From assembly GCF_001043055.1 (NCBI RefSeq), contig NZ_JYLF01000010.1, positions 62,001 to 126,000 on the forward strand: a DNA stretch of 64,000 nt. The letters are read 5' to 3'. Origin of the DNA: Pseudomonas weihenstephanensis (GTDB taxonomy: Bacteria > Pseudomonadota > Gammaproteobacteria > Pseudomonadales > Pseudomonadaceae). Under the pieces are notes generated by a model. It made no database searches, had not been told where the DNA came from, and was given only the letters and a program-made list of their open reading frames with translations. Positions 44,317 through 54,190 of this stretch are shown piece by piece; position 1 is the stretch's first letter, and every line of letters begins with the position of its first letter. Both the position numbers and the translations under genes were made by a program.

Positions 44317-44700
44317 ATGCTGGAAACAGTCGTAGTCGTTTTTCATCTGTTGGGTGCATTGGGCGTAATTGCTCTGGTATTGCTGCAACAGGGTAAAGGT
44401 GCGGATGCTGGAGCATCTTTCGGAGCAGGTGCTTCAAATACTGTGTTCGGAAGCCAAGGTTCCTCTACCTTTCTTAGTAAGTTTACTGCTATACTTGCCG
44501 CAGGTTTTTTCATAACCAGCTTGGGGTTAGGTTACTTTGCTAAAGAGAAAGCTCAAGAGCTGACTCAAGTAGGTTTGCCAGATCCAGCAGTATTGGAAGT
44601 TCCAGTGCAAAAACCGGCTTCAGATGATGTGCCGGTGCTTCAAGAGCAAAAGTCGGCTATTCCAGCGACTGACGTACCTCCAGCTCAAGAGCAAAAGTAA
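44317..44700 (+). CDS. secG: Preprotein translocase subunit SecG
   Basis: A 127-aa SecYEG component with two membrane segments (about residues 4-20 and 52-72) around the conserved L-Q-Q-G-K-G-A-D-A-G-A-S-F-G loop. After residue 80 it has a hydrophilic Pro/Gln-rich tail with two QEQK units, usual for Pseudomonas and variable between species. The ATG at 44317 follows the tpiA stop by 4 bp. The codons upstream are part of tpiA in another frame. Confidence 0.96.
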   Translation: MLETVVVVFHLLGALGVIALVLLQQGKGADAGASFGAGASNTVFGSQGSSTFLSKFTAILAAGFFITSLGLGYFAKEKAQELTQVGLPDPAVLEVPVQKPASDDVPVLQEQKSAIPATDVPPAQEQK

Positions 44701-44728
44701 AACGGGTTTCATGATGTAACGTAGTATT

Positions 44729-44814
44729 GCCGAGGTGGTGGAATTGGTAGACACGCAACCTTGAGGTGGTTGTGCCCATAGGGTGTAGGGGTTCGAGTCC
44801 CCTTCTCGGTACCA
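44729..44814 (+). tRNA. tRNA-Leu (anticodon GAG)
   Basis: 86 nt including encoded CCA. The class II form has an extended variable arm; anticodon GAG at 44763-44765 in loop CTTGAGG; T-loop GTTCGAGTC; acceptor ends GCCGAGG/TCTCGGT. Decodes CUC/CUU. Confidence 0.97.
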
Positions 44815-44826
44815 ATTATCAGGAAT

Positions 44827-44848
44827 GCCCGCAATAGCGGGCTTTCTT
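44827..44848 (+). terminator. Short hairpin after tRNA-Leu
   Basis: GCCCGC, AATA, GCGGGC, then TTTCTT; a weak terminator or processing hairpin between the two tRNA genes. Confidence 0.6.
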
Positions 44849-44910
44849 GTATGTGGAAGGTTGGATTGACCCTGAAAAGGATCGACCGTATACTTCCGCT
44901 CCAGCTTTGT

Positions 44911-44987
<77 letters not shown>

Positions 44988-44997
44988 GTTTTAGCGG

Positions 44998-45020
44998 AGC
45001 CCCTAATTCAGGGGCTTTTT
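44998..45020 (+). terminator. Terminator after tRNA-fMet
   Basis: AGCCCCT, AATTC, AGGGGCT, TTTT: a 7-bp stem with T-run. Confidence 0.85.
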
Positions 45021-45129
45021 GTTAACTGGACACTTTATAGCGTCGGTATTCAACGACGTTTCAGAGATGGGCGCTTCGCCCATTTTTTCATTTTGCACAG
45101 CATGCACAAACATGCACTAGGGGGTTCAG

Positions 45130-45588
45130 GTGTCGAGCAAGCTAGAACAGTTGCAGGACTTGTTGGCCCCGGTGGTCGTGGCCCTTGGCTATGAATGCTG
45201 GGGTATTGAATTTTCGGCTCAAGGCCGCCATTCAATGTTGCGTGTGTATATCGACAAGGAAGGCGGCGTATTGGTGGACGATTGTGCCATCGTGAGTCGC
45301 CAGGTAAGTGGCGTGCTGGATGTTGAAGATCCTATCGCTGCTGAATATACCCTTGAGGTTTCCTCTCCTGGCATGGAGCGCCCGCTGTTCACTCTTGAAC
45401 AGTTTGCCCAGTATGTCGGTGAGCAAGTGAAGATCAAGCTGCGCTCCCCATTTGAAGGGCGACGCAACTTTCAGGGCCTTCTGCGCGGCGTAGAGGAGCA
45501 GGACATCGTGGTGCAAGTGGACGACCATGAGTTCTTGTTGCCGATCGATATGATCGACAAGGCCAACATTATTCCCAGTTTTGACTGA
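45130..45588 (+). CDS. rimP: Ribosome maturation factor RimP
   Basis: A 152-aa factor for 30S subunit assembly, first gene of the rimP-nusA-infB cluster. The N-terminal domain has R-V-Y-I-D-K-E-G-G-V and S-R-Q-V-S-G-V-L-D; the linker is E-V-S-S-P-G-M-E-R-P-L near residue 76; an SH3-like C-terminal domain follows. The start is GTG at 45130 with a GGGGGTTCAG leader; no in-frame ATG lies close. Confidence 0.96.
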   Translation: MSSKLEQLQDLLAPVVVALGYECWGIEFSAQGRHSMLRVYIDKEGGVLVDDCAIVSRQVSGVLDVEDPIAAEYTLEVSSPGMERPLFTLEQFAQYVGEQVKIKLRSPFEGRRNFQGLLRGVEEQDIVVQVDDHEFLLPIDMIDKANIIPSFD

Positions 45589-45635
45589 GACGCGGATCCC
45601 GCGGATCCAATGGCTTGCGAAAGGCGAGGCGTACG

Positions 45636-47117
45636 ATGAGCAAAGAAGTACTGCTGGTTGTTGAGTCGGTGTCCAATGAAAAGGGCGTACCGGCAAACGT
45701 TATTTTTGAAGCGCTGGAGCTGGCACTGGCCACTGCTACCAAAAAGCGTTTTGAAGACGAAGTCGAACTGCGTGTGGAGATCAATCGTCACACCGGTAAC
45801 TATGAGACGTTCCGTCGCTGGACCGTGGTCGAAGACGAAGATCTGGATGATCCAGCAATCGAGTTGGCGGTAGACCAGGCCCAAGCGAAACAGCCAGGCG
45901 CTGTAGCTGGCGATATTATCGAGGAAAAAATCGATTCTATCGAATTCGGTCGGATCGCTGCACAAACTGCCAAGCAGGTCATTGTGCAGAAGGTCCGCGA
46001 AGCTGAGCGTGCTCAAGTCGTTGATGCCTATCGCGAGCGTCTGGGCGAGATTATTTCAGGTACCGTCAAGAAAGTTACACGTGACAACGTGATTGTTGAT
46101 CTGGGTAATAACGCAGAAGCGTTGTTGGCTCGTGAAGACATCATTGCGCGTGAGACTTTCCGCGTGGGTGTACGTCTTCGTGCACTGCTGAAAGAAATTC
46201 GCACTGAGAACCGCGGTCCACAGCTGATTCTGTCGCGTACTGCGCCTGAGATGCTGATCGAATTGTTCCGTATTGAAGTGCCTGAAATTTCTGAGGGCCT
46301 GATCGAAGTGATGGCGGCCTCCCGCGATCCAGGATCACGCGCTAAAATAGCCGTTCGCTCTAAAGACAAACGCATCGATCCGCAAGGTGCTTGCATTGGT
46401 ATGCGCGGTTCGCGCGTCCAGGCAGTATCGGGCGAGTTGGGCGGAGAGCGAGTGGATATCGTTCTTTGGGATGACAACCCGGCGCAGTTCGTGATCAACG
46501 CAATGTCGCCTGCAGAAGTGGCGGCAATTATCGTCGACGAAGATGCCCATGCAATGGACATCGCCGTTGGCGCAGACAATCTGGCCCAGGCGATTGGTCG
46601 CGGCGGTCAGAACGTACGTTTGGCTAGCCAGTTGACTGGCTGGACCCTGAACGTGATGACCGAATCGGACATCCAGGCTAAACAGCAAGCAGAAACCGGT
46701 GACATCCTGCGCAACTTCATCGAAGAACTCGAAGTTGATGAAGAGTTGGCGCAGGTACTGGTTGATGAAGGCTTCACCAGCCTGGAAGAGATTGCCTACG
46801 TACCGGTGGAGGAGATGCTCAACATCGACGGCTTTGACGAGGATATCGTCAACGAGCTTCGCGCTCGGGCCAAGGATCGTTTGTTGACCAAAGCCATCGC
46901 TACTGAGGAAAAGCTGGCAGACGCCCATCCGGCCGAAGACCTGCTCTCGCTTGAGGGTATGGACAAGGATTTGGCGATGGAACTGGCGGTGCGCGGCGTA
47001 ATTACCCGCGAAGACCTGGCCGAGCAGTCTATTGACGACCTGCTCGACATCGACGGCATTGACTCTGATCGTGCCGGCAAGTTGATCATGGCCGCCCGAG
47101 CCCATTGGTTCGAGTAA
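45636..47117 (+). CDS. nusA: Transcription termination/antitermination factor NusA
   Basis: A 493-aa RNA polymerase-binding protein. Domains in order: N-terminal RNAP-binding (about 1-125), S1 (about 130-200), two KH domains (I-D-P-Q-G-A-C-I-G-M-R-G near 250 and the second with A-I-G-R-G-G-Q-N-V near 325), then two acidic C-terminal repeats with L-D-I-D-G-I-D-like motifs. The ATG at 45636 gives the standard MSKEVLLVVESVSNEKG; the longer frame is not conserved. Confidence 0.97.
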   Translation: MSKEVLLVVESVSNEKGVPANVIFEALELALATATKKRFEDEVELRVEINRHTGNYETFRRWTVVEDEDLDDPAIELAVDQAQAKQPGAVAGDIIEEKIDSIEFGRIAAQTAKQVIVQKVREAERAQVVDAYRERLGEIISGTVKKVTRDNVIVDLGNNAEALLAREDIIARETFRVGVRLRALLKEIRTENRGPQLILSRTAPEMLIELFRIEVPEISEGLIEVMAASRDPGSRAKIAVRSKDKRIDPQGACIGMRGSRVQAVSGELGGERVDIVLWDDNPAQFVINAMSPAEVAAIIVDEDAHAMDIAVGADNLAQAIGRGGQNVRLASQLTGWTLNVMTESDIQAKQQAETGDILRNFIEELEVDEELAQVLVDEGFTSLEEIAYVPVEEMLNIDGFDEDIVNELRARAKDRLLTKAIATEEKLADAHPAEDLLSLEGMDKDLAMELAVRGVITREDLAEQSIDDLLDIDGIDSDRAGKLIMAARAHWFE

Positions 47118-47144
47118 TTAGGCGCGGCCTGAGGAGAGAAATGC

Positions 47145-49652
47145 ATGACGCAAGTCACGGTGAAACAACTGGCCGATGAGGTCAAAACACCGGTTGAGCG
47201 CCTGTTGCAGCAGATGCGTGAGGCAGGTCTGCCGCACACCGCCGCCGAGCAGAATGTAACCGACAGTGAGAAGCAAGCTCTGCTGACTCACTTGAAAAGC
47301 AGCCACAAGGCTAAAGTGGAAGAACCGCGCAAGATCACTTTGCAGCGTAAAACCACCAGCACCCTGCGTGTTGCTGGCAGCAAAAGCATTAGCGTTGAAG
47401 TACGCAAGAAGAAAGTCTTCGTACAGCGCAGCCCGGAAGAAATCGAAGCTGAGCGCAAGCGTGAGATGGATGAACGCCGTGCAGTAGAAAATGCTGCGCG
47501 TCAAAAGACTGAAGAAGAATCCAAGCGTCGCGCCGAAGAAGAAGCGCGCCGTCAGCCTTCAACGACTCCAGCGTCTACGCCTGCTGTAGCTGCGCCTGCG
47601 CCTGTGCAAACTGCACCGGCTGCTGCGCCAGCCGCGGCACCTGCAGCTGATGCACGCAAGCGTGACGAACAGCGACGTCCAGACAAGCCACGCGCTGACG
47701 ATAACAATCGTCGCGGCAGTGGTGACGGCGATCGCAAAAACGCTCCGCATCGTGCCTCGGTTAAAGAAAAAGCACCGACTCCACGTGTTGCTCCGCGTAC
47801 TTCCGACGAAGAAAGCGATAGCTTCCGTCGCGGTGGTCGAGGCAAGGGCAAGCTGAAGAAGCGCAACGCTCACGGTTTCCAGAGCCCAACCGGCCCTGTA
47901 GTTCGTGATGTACAGATTGGCGAGACCATCACTGTTGGCGATTTGGCTGCACAGATGTCCGTCAAGGCTGCCGAAGTTATCAAGTTCATGTTCAAGCTGG
48001 GTACTCCAGCGACTATCAATCAGGTACTTGATCAGGAAACTGCTCAACTGGTTGCTGAAGAACTGGGCCACAAAGTAACTCTGGTCAGCGACAACGCTCT
48101 GGAAGATTCCCTGGCCGAGTCCCTGAAGTTTGAAGGCGAGTCGTTCTCCCGTGCACCGGTTGTGACCGTAATGGGCCACGTTGACCACGGTAAAACGTCC
48201 CTGCTCGACTACATTCGTCGTGCCAAGGTAGCGGCGGGTGAAGCGGGTGGTATCACTCAGCACATCGGTGCGTACCACGTCGAAACCGAGCGCGGTATGG
48301 TCACTTTCCTCGATACCCCGGGCCACGCTGCGTTTACCGCAATGCGTGCACGTGGTGCCAAGGCAACTGACATCGTGATTCTGGTTGTGGCTGCAGACGA
48401 CGGCGTAATGCCGCAAACCATCGAAGCTGTTCAGCATGCGAAAGCAGCTGGCGTGCCGCTGGTTGTTGCAGTGAACAAAATCGACAAGCCAGGTGCTGAT
48501 CTCGATCGCATCCGTAGTGAACTGTCCGTTCACGGCGTGACCTCGGAAGAGTGGGGTGGTGACACTCCGTTTGTTTCGGTCTCGGCGAAAATGGGTACCG
48601 GCGTTGACGATTTGCTCGAAGCCGTATTGCTACAAGCTGAAGTTCTGGAACTCAAGGCAACTCCATCGGCTCCTGGCCGTGGTGTAGTGGTTGAGTCCCG
48701 TCTGGACAAAGGCCGTGGTCCGGTTGCAACTGTTCTGGTTCAGGACGGTACTCTGCGCCAGGGCGACATGGTTCTGGTCGGTTCCAACTACGGCCGTATC
48801 CGCGCCATGCTCGATGAGAACGGCAAGCCTATCAAGGAAGCCGGTCCATCTATCCCTGTCGAGATTCTCGGCCTGGACGGTACGCCAGACGCTGGCGACG
48901 AGATGAGCGTGATGACTGACGAGAAGAAGGCGCGTGAAGTTGCCCTGTTCCGTCAAGGCAAGTTCCGCGAAGTGAAACTGGCGCGTGCTCACGCAGGCAA
49001 GCTGGAAAACATCTTCGAGAACATGGGCCAGGAAGAGAAGAAGACGCTTAATATCGTCCTCAAGTCTGACGTTCGTGGTTCGTTGGAAGCTTTGCAGGGC
49101 GCTCTGAGCGGCCTGGGTAACGATGAAGTGCAAGTGCGCGTAGTAGGCGGCGGCGTCGGTGGTATCACCGAAAGCGACGCTAACCTGGCACTGGCCTCCA
49201 ACGCTGTATTGTTCGGCTTTAACGTGCGTGCTGATGCTGGTGCTCGCAAAATTGTCGAGCAAGAAGGTCTGGACATGCGTTATTACAACGTCATCTACGA
49301 CATCATCGAAGACGTCAAGAAGGCCCTCACCGGCATGCTTGGCAGCGACGTCCGGGAAAATATCCTGGGTATCGCCGAAGTTCGCGACGTATTCCGTTCG
49401 CCGAAGTTTGGTGCGATCGCAGGTTGCATGGTGCTCGAAGGTGTTGTTCACCGTAACCGTCCAATCCGCGTACTGCGTGAAGACATCGTTATCTTCGAAG
49501 GCGAGCTGGAATCCTTGCGCCGCTTCAAAGATGACGCTGCCGAAGTACGTGCCGGCATGGAGTGCGGTATCGGCGTCAAGAGCTACAACGACGTTAAAGT
49601 CGGTGACAAGATCGAAGTGTTCGAGAAGGTCCAGGTTGCTCGCAGCCTCTAA
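47145..49652 (+). CDS. infB: Translation initiation factor IF-2
   Basis: An 835-aa GTPase that brings fMet-tRNA to the 30S subunit. It has an IF2 N-terminal domain (V-K-Q-L-A-D-E-V-K-T-P), a long Ala/Pro-rich and charged linker (about residues 100-270), the G domain with G-H-V-D-H-G-K-T near 345, D-T-P-G-H and N-K-I-D, and domains II-IV. The initiator tRNA gene lies 2.2 kb upstream. Confidence 0.98.
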   Translation: MTQVTVKQLADEVKTPVERLLQQMREAGLPHTAAEQNVTDSEKQALLTHLKSSHKAKVEEPRKITLQRKTTSTLRVAGSKSISVEVRKKKVFVQRSPEEIEAERKREMDERRAVENAARQKTEEESKRRAEEEARRQPSTTPASTPAVAAPAPVQTAPAAAPAAAPAADARKRDEQRRPDKPRADDNNRRGSGDGDRKNAPHRASVKEKAPTPRVAPRTSDEESDSFRRGGRGKGKLKKRNAHGFQSPTGPVVRDVQIGETITVGDLAAQMSVKAAEVIKFMFKLGTPATINQVLDQETAQLVAEELGHKVTLVSDNALEDSLAESLKFEGESFSRAPVVTVMGHVDHGKTSLLDYIRRAKVAAGEAGGITQHIGAYHVETERGMVTFLDTPGHAAFTAMRARGAKATDIVILVVAADDGVMPQTIEAVQHAKAAGVPLVVAVNKIDKPGADLDRIRSELSVHGVTSEEWGGDTPFVSVSAKMGTGVDDLLEAVLLQAEVLELKATPSAPGRGVVVESRLDKGRGPVATVLVQDGTLRQGDMVLVGSNYGRIRAMLDENGKPIKEAGPSIPVEILGLDGTPDAGDEMSVMTDEKKAREVALFRQGKFREVKLARAHAGKLENIFENMGQEEKKTLNIVLKSDVRGSLEALQGALSGLGNDEVQVRVVGGGVGGITESDANLALASNAVLFGFNVRADAGARKIVEQEGLDMRYYNVIYDIIEDVKKALTGMLGSDVRENILGIAEVRDVFRSPKFGAIAGCMVLEGVVHRNRPIRVLREDIVIFEGELESLRRFKDDAAEVRAGMECGIGVKSYNDVKVGDKIEVFEKVQVARSL

Positions 49653-49723
49653 ATCGCGAGCTTCAAGAGCCAGGACGAAAAGCGGCATGCCAATGCCAGC
49701 GGTTCGTCCCGGACTCTAAACGC

Positions 49724-49758
49724 AACGCCCGGTCCGGCTCCTGTCTGGCCGGGCGTTT
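49724..49758 (+). terminator. Hairpin between infB and rbfA
   Basis: AACGCCCGG, 16-nt loop, CCGGGCGTT, T: partial terminator or processing site within the nusA-infB-rbfA-truB cluster. Confidence 0.6.
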
Positions 49759-49810
49759 GCCGCTTTCAGAACACATGGGTTTCCCATGGGTGAGTAACAG
49801 GTAACAAGAC

Positions 49811-50212
49811 ATGGCAAAAGAATACAGCCGTACCCAACGTATTGGCGATCAGATGCAGCGTGAGCTGGCACAACTGATCCGTCGTGAAGTCAAAGACCCG
49901 CGCGTAGGCCTGGTCACTATTACTGCGGTTGAAGTCAGCCGTGACGTTGGTCACGCCAAAATTTTCATCACTGTGATGGGCCAGGACAACGCTGAAGATA
50001 TCGCTCAAACCATCAAGGTTCTGAACTCGGCCGCCGGTTTCTTGCGCATGCAACTTGCACGCGAAATGAAGCTGCGTAGCGTTCCGCAGCTGCACTTCCA
50101 CTACGACGAAAGCGTTGTACGTGGCGCGCACCTGTCTGCTTTGATCGAGCGTGCGGTGGCTGAAGACAATCAGCACCCTGATGCGACGGCTCCTGAAGAC
50201 ACCAAGGAGTAA
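49811..50212 (+). CDS. rbfA: Ribosome-binding factor A
   Basis: A 133-aa KH-like factor needed for 16S rRNA 5'-end maturation and cold growth. Blocks: R-I-G-D-Q-M-Q-R-E-L-A-Q-L-I near residue 10, D-P-R-V-G-L-V-T-I near 30, and R-S-V-P-Q-L-H-F-H-Y-D near 91. It is 3 bp upstream of truB. Confidence 0.96.
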   Translation: MAKEYSRTQRIGDQMQRELAQLIRREVKDPRVGLVTITAVEVSRDVGHAKIFITVMGQDNAEDIAQTIKVLNSAAGFLRMQLAREMKLRSVPQLHFHYDESVVRGAHLSALIERAVAEDNQHPDATAPEDTKE

Positions 50213-50215
50213 CCG

Positions 50216-51133
50216 GTGGCTCAGGTCAAGCGTATCCGTCGTAACGTCAGCGGTATCATCCTGCTCGACAAACCGCTTGGGTTCACCTCCAACGCGGCCT
50301 TGCAGAAAGTCCGCTGGCTGCTCAATGCCGAAAAGGCCGGGCACACAGGTAGCCTCGATCCTTTGGCCAGCGGCGTATTGCCGTTGTGCTTTGGCGAAGC
50401 CACCAAGTTTTCGCAATACCTGCTCGATTCCGACAAGGGTTATGAAACCTTGATGCAATTGGGTAAGACCACCACCACTGCGGATGCGGAAGGCGATGTT
50501 TTGCTGACCCGCCCCGTGACCGTTGGTCGCTCCGATATCGAAGCTGTTTTACCCAAGTTTCGTGGGCAAATCAGTCAGATACCGCCGATGTACTCTGCGC
50601 TCAAGCGCGATGGTCAGCCGCTTTACAAGCTGGCCCGTGCAGGCGAAGTGGTGGAGCGTGAACCGCGTTCTGTTACTATTACCCGCCTCGAATTACTGGC
50701 CAGCGAAGGCGACACCGCGCGTCTGGCTGTCGACTGCACCAAAGGCACCTATATCCGCACCCTCGTGGAAGATATCGGTGAGCAATTGGGATGTGGGGCT
50801 TATGTTGCAGAGTTGCGCCGCACGCATGCCGGACCTTTCAGTCTGGCCCAGACGGTGACGCTTGAAGAGTTGGAAGCTGTGCATGCAGAAGGCGGAAATG
50901 AAGCTGTTGACCGCTTCCTGATGCCCTCCGACAGCGGCTTGCTGGATTGGCCATTGCTGCACTTTTCGGAAGCCAGCGCGTTCTACTGGCTCAACGGCCA
51001 ACCGGTACGTGCTCCCGATGCACCCAAGTTCGGTATGGTGCGAGTACAAGATCACAACGGTCGCTTTATCGGTATCGGTGAAGTGAGCGAAGACGGGCGC
51101 ATAGCGCCGCGTCGACTGATTCGGTCAGAATGA
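50216..51133 (+). CDS. truB: tRNA pseudouridine-55 synthase
   Basis: A 305-aa enzyme that makes pseudouridine 55 in the T-loop of tRNAs. The catalytic Asp sits in G-H-T-G-S-L-D-P-L-A-S-G-V-L-P near residue 42, with Y-E-T-L near 80 and a C-terminal PUA-like domain. The start is GTG at 50216, 3 bp after the rbfA stop. Confidence 0.97.
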   Translation: MAQVKRIRRNVSGIILLDKPLGFTSNAALQKVRWLLNAEKAGHTGSLDPLASGVLPLCFGEATKFSQYLLDSDKGYETLMQLGKTTTTADAEGDVLLTRPVTVGRSDIEAVLPKFRGQISQIPPMYSALKRDGQPLYKLARAGEVVEREPRSVTITRLELLASEGDTARLAVDCTKGTYIRTLVEDIGEQLGCGAYVAELRRTHAGPFSLAQTVTLEELEAVHAEGGNEAVDRFLMPSDSGLLDWPLLHFSEASAFYWLNGQPVRAPDAPKFGMVRVQDHNGRFIGIGEVSEDGRIAPRRLIRSE

Positions 51134-51297
51134 CCGGAGCAGGACGGACCGGGATTTCATTGTTCCGGGCCGTACTGAAACGAGGGTGGCTGTTATTAGG
51201 CACGGTCACATCTCATTTTTAAATACGAGGATTTGTCCTCGGCCTATTGGATCTGTCTTGTTCGCAAGCAGAGCCCCTTTATGAAAGGAAATGCCTC

Positions 51298-51567
51298 ATG
51301 GCACTGACAATCGAACACAAAGCAGAAATCGTAAAAGACTACCAGCAAGCGCCAGGTGATACAGGTTCTCCAGAAGTGCAAGTTGCACTGCTGACCTTCA
51401 ACATCAACACCTTGCAGGGTCACTTCAAAGAAAACAAAAAGGACCACCACTCCCGTCGTGGTCTGATCCGTATGGTAAACCAGCGTCGTAAGCTGCTGGA
51501 CTACCTCAAAGGCAAGAACGTTGAGCGTTACAAAGCGCTGATCGCTCGCCTGGGTCTGCGTCGCTAA
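51298..51567 (+). CDS. rpsO: 30S ribosomal protein S15
   Basis: An 89-aa primary 16S rRNA binder. Typical blocks: D-T-G-S-P-E-V-Q-V-A near residue 21 and H-H-S-R-R-G-L near 46. AAGGAAATG lies ahead of the ATG at 51298. The 164-bp leader holds two hairpins (CGGACCGGGA... after truB and CGAGGA-TTTG-TCCTCG near 51230), plausible sites for transcription end and autoregulation by S15. Confidence 0.97.
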   Translation: MALTIEHKAEIVKDYQQAPGDTGSPEVQVALLTFNINTLQGHFKENKKDHHSRRGLIRMVNQRRKLLDYLKGKNVERYKALIARLGLRR

Positions 51568-51792
51568 TAGCGATGTTGCTAGAGGCTGGTTGTCTGTTGT
51601 GTGTCTGTGGGGTTCCTACAGGCTTGCGGCAGGCTTCCAGCCTCAAGTTTTATCTGGACTAGCCGGATCTTTACGAAAGCTGCCCTGCTGGCCGTTTTCG
51701 TAAGCATCTTGAGTCGGGCCAATGCCCGACATTGCCCAAGCATTTCGCAAGAAACCCGTTCCCCAAGAGCCACAAAGAGAAGGTAGGACACC

Positions 51793-53898
51793 GTGAACCC
51801 GGTTATCAAAAAATTCCAGTTCGGTCAGTCGACCGTAACCCTCGAGACAGGCCGTATCGCCCGTCAAGCTTCCGGCGCTGTATTGGTCACTGTTGACGAT
51901 GACGTCAGCGTATTGGTGACTGTCGTCGGCTCCAAGCAAGCTGATCCAGGCAAGGGCTTTTTCCCTCTGTCGGTTCACTACCAGGAAAAAACCTACGCCG
52001 CGGGTAAAATCCCGGGCGGTTTCTTCAAGCGTGAAGGCCGTCCTTCCGAGAAAGAAACCCTGACTTCGCGACTGATCGACCGTCCGATCCGTCCGCTGTT
52101 CCCTGAAGGCTTCATGAACGAAGTGCAGGTTGTCTGCACCGTTCTGTCCACCAGCAAGAAAACCGATCCGGACGTCGCTGCGATGATCGGTACTTCGGCT
52201 GCGCTGGCTATCTCCGGTATCCCTTTCGATGGTCCGATCGGCGCAGCTCGCGTTGCTTATCACGAAAGCACTGGCTACTTGCTGAACCCGACTTACGAGC
52301 AACTGGCTGCTTCTAGCCTGGACATGGTTGTTGCCGGTACGTCCGAAGCCGTATTGATGGTTGAATCGGAAGCTAAAGAGCTGACCGAAGACCAAATGTT
52401 GGGCGCCGTACTGTTCGCCCACGACGAATTCCAGGTTGTTATCCAGGCTGTTAAAGAGCTGGCTGCCGAAGCTGCAAAACCAACGTGGGACTGGGCTGCT
52501 GCCCCAGAAGCTACCGCACTGTTGGGCGCTATCCGTGCCGAATTCGGCGAAGCGATCTCCCAGGCTTACACCATCACCGTCAAGGCTGATCGTTACGCGC
52601 GTCTGGGCGAGCTGAAAGAGCAGGTGGTTGCCAAGTTGTCCGGTGAAGAAGGCCAGCCTTCTGCCAGCGAAGTGAAAGCAGCGTTCGGCGAAATCGAATA
52701 CCGCACCGTTCGCGAAAACATCGTTAACGGCAAGCCGCGTATCGATGGTCGTGACACCAAAACTGTTCGCCCTTTGAACATCGAAGTAGGCGTTCTGCCT
52801 AAAACCCACGGTTCGGCTCTGTTCACCCGTGGCGAAACTCAGGCTCTGGTTGTTGCAACTCTGGGTACTGCCCGTGATGCACAGCTGCTGGACACCCTGG
52901 AAGGCGAGAAAAAAGACCCGTTCATGCTGCACTACAACTTCCCTCCGTTCTCGGTAGGTGAGTGTGGTCGTATGGGTGGCGCAGGTCGTCGCGAAATCGG
53001 TCACGGCCGTCTGGCGCGTCGTTCGGTTCAGGCCATGCTGCCTGCTGCCGACGTGTTCCCGTACACCATCCGTGTTGTATCGGAAATCACTGAGTCCAAC
53101 GGTTCCAGCTCGATGGCATCGGTGTGCGGTGCTTCCCTGGCATTGATGGACGCTGGCGTGCCGATGAAGGCTCCGGTTGCCGGTATCGCGATGGGTCTGG
53201 TTAAAGAGGGCGAGAAGTTCGCCGTTCTGACCGATATCCTGGGTGACGAAGACCACCTGGGCGACATGGACTTCAAAGTAGCGGGTACCGCGAAAGGTGT
53301 TACTGCGCTGCAGATGGACATCAAGATCAAAGGCATCACCGAAGAAATCATGGAGATCGCACTGGGCCAGGCCCTGGACGCTCGCCTGAATATCTTGGGT
53401 CAAATGAACCAGATCATTGCTGTTTCGCGTAACGAGTTGTCGGCTAATGCACCGACTATGATCGCGATGAAAATCGACACCGACAAAATCCGTGATGTTA
53501 TCGGTAAAGGTGGCGCGACTATCCGTGCAATCTGTGAAGAAACCAAAGCTTCGATCGACATCGAAGACGACGGTTCGATCAAGATCTTCGGCGAAACCAA
53601 AGAAGCAGCAGAAGCGGCGCGTCAGCGCGTTCTGGGTATCACCGCTGAAGCTGAAATCGGCAAAATCTACATCGGTAAGGTTGAGCGTATCGTCGACTTC
53701 GGCGCATTCGTTAACATCCTGCCAGGTAAAGACGGCCTGGTTCACATCTCCATGCTGAGCGATGCTCGCGTTGAGAAAGTGACTGACATTCTGAAAGAAG
53801 GTCAGGAAGTGGAAGTGTTGGTGCTGGACGTGGACAACCGCGGCCGCATCAAACTGTCCATCAAGGACGTCGCAGCAGCAAAGGCTTCGGAAGCTTAA
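51793..53898 (+). CDS. pnp: Polyribonucleotide nucleotidyltransferase (PNPase)
   Basis: A 701-aa phosphorolytic 3'-5' exoribonuclease of the degradosome. It has two RNase PH domains (about 1-220 and 310-540) with G-E-C-G-R-M-G-G-A-G-R-R-E-I-G-H-G near 388, a KH domain with I-G-K-G-G-A-T-I-R near 568 and an S1 domain at the C-terminus. The start is GTG at 51793. The 225-bp leader after rpsO has several hairpins; in relatives such a leader is cut by RNase III for autocontrol. Confidence 0.98.
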   Translation: MNPVIKKFQFGQSTVTLETGRIARQASGAVLVTVDDDVSVLVTVVGSKQADPGKGFFPLSVHYQEKTYAAGKIPGGFFKREGRPSEKETLTSRLIDRPIRPLFPEGFMNEVQVVCTVLSTSKKTDPDVAAMIGTSAALAISGIPFDGPIGAARVAYHESTGYLLNPTYEQLAASSLDMVVAGTSEAVLMVESEAKELTEDQMLGAVLFAHDEFQVVIQAVKELAAEAAKPTWDWAAAPEATALLGAIRAEFGEAISQAYTITVKADRYARLGELKEQVVAKLSGEEGQPSASEVKAAFGEIEYRTVRENIVNGKPRIDGRDTKTVRPLNIEVGVLPKTHGSALFTRGETQALVVATLGTARDAQLLDTLEGEKKDPFMLHYNFPPFSVGECGRMGGAGRREIGHGRLARRSVQAMLPAADVFPYTIRVVSEITESNGSSSMASVCGASLALMDAGVPMKAPVAGIAMGLVKEGEKFAVLTDILGDEDHLGDMDFKVAGTAKGVTALQMDIKIKGITEEIMEIALGQALDARLNILGQMNQIIAVSRNELSANAPTMIAMKIDTDKIRDVIGKGGATIRAICEETKASIDIEDDGSIKIFGETKEAAEAARQRVLGITAEAEIGKIYIGKVERIVDFGAFVNILPGKDGLVHISMLSDARVEKVTDILKEGQEVEVLVLDVDNRGRIKLSIKDVAAAKASEA

Positions 53899-53919
53899 TC
53901 GCCTCTAAAACCTGTGTTT

Positions 53920-53948
53920 AAAAAAGGATCCTTCGGGATCCTTTTTTT
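53920..53948 (+). terminator. Terminator after pnp
   Basis: AAAAAGGATCC, TTC, GGGATCC, seven T: a strong intrinsic terminator closing the rimP-pnp cluster. Confidence 0.92.
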
Positions 53949-54109
53949 ATGTGTGAAAAAAAGATCCGCCACATGACGGGCCAAAGGCCATGACGAAAAT
54001 ACCGCAACTTGCATGCAGCTAGCAGGGCAAGTCATGCAATCTGCACGAGGAAGAAAAAACTGAGTGACTCTAAGTATCTGTTTTATAAGGGTTTATTTTT
54101 TTAATGAAG

Positions 54110-54126
54110 TTGGCACAAGCCCTGCA
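54110..54126 (+). promoter_or_regulatory. Sigma-54 (RpoN) promoter
   Basis: TTGGCAC-AAGCC-CTGCA, with the invariant GG and GC exactly 12 bp apart. The expected start site is near 54137, about 55 bp before the BON-domain gene. No activator binding site was identified. Confidence 0.75.
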
Positions 54127-54190
54127 ATATTACAGATAACCCTGCTGCCAGATGACGGCGCAGATTCTAAAGAAGACAGGAGTTACTCGT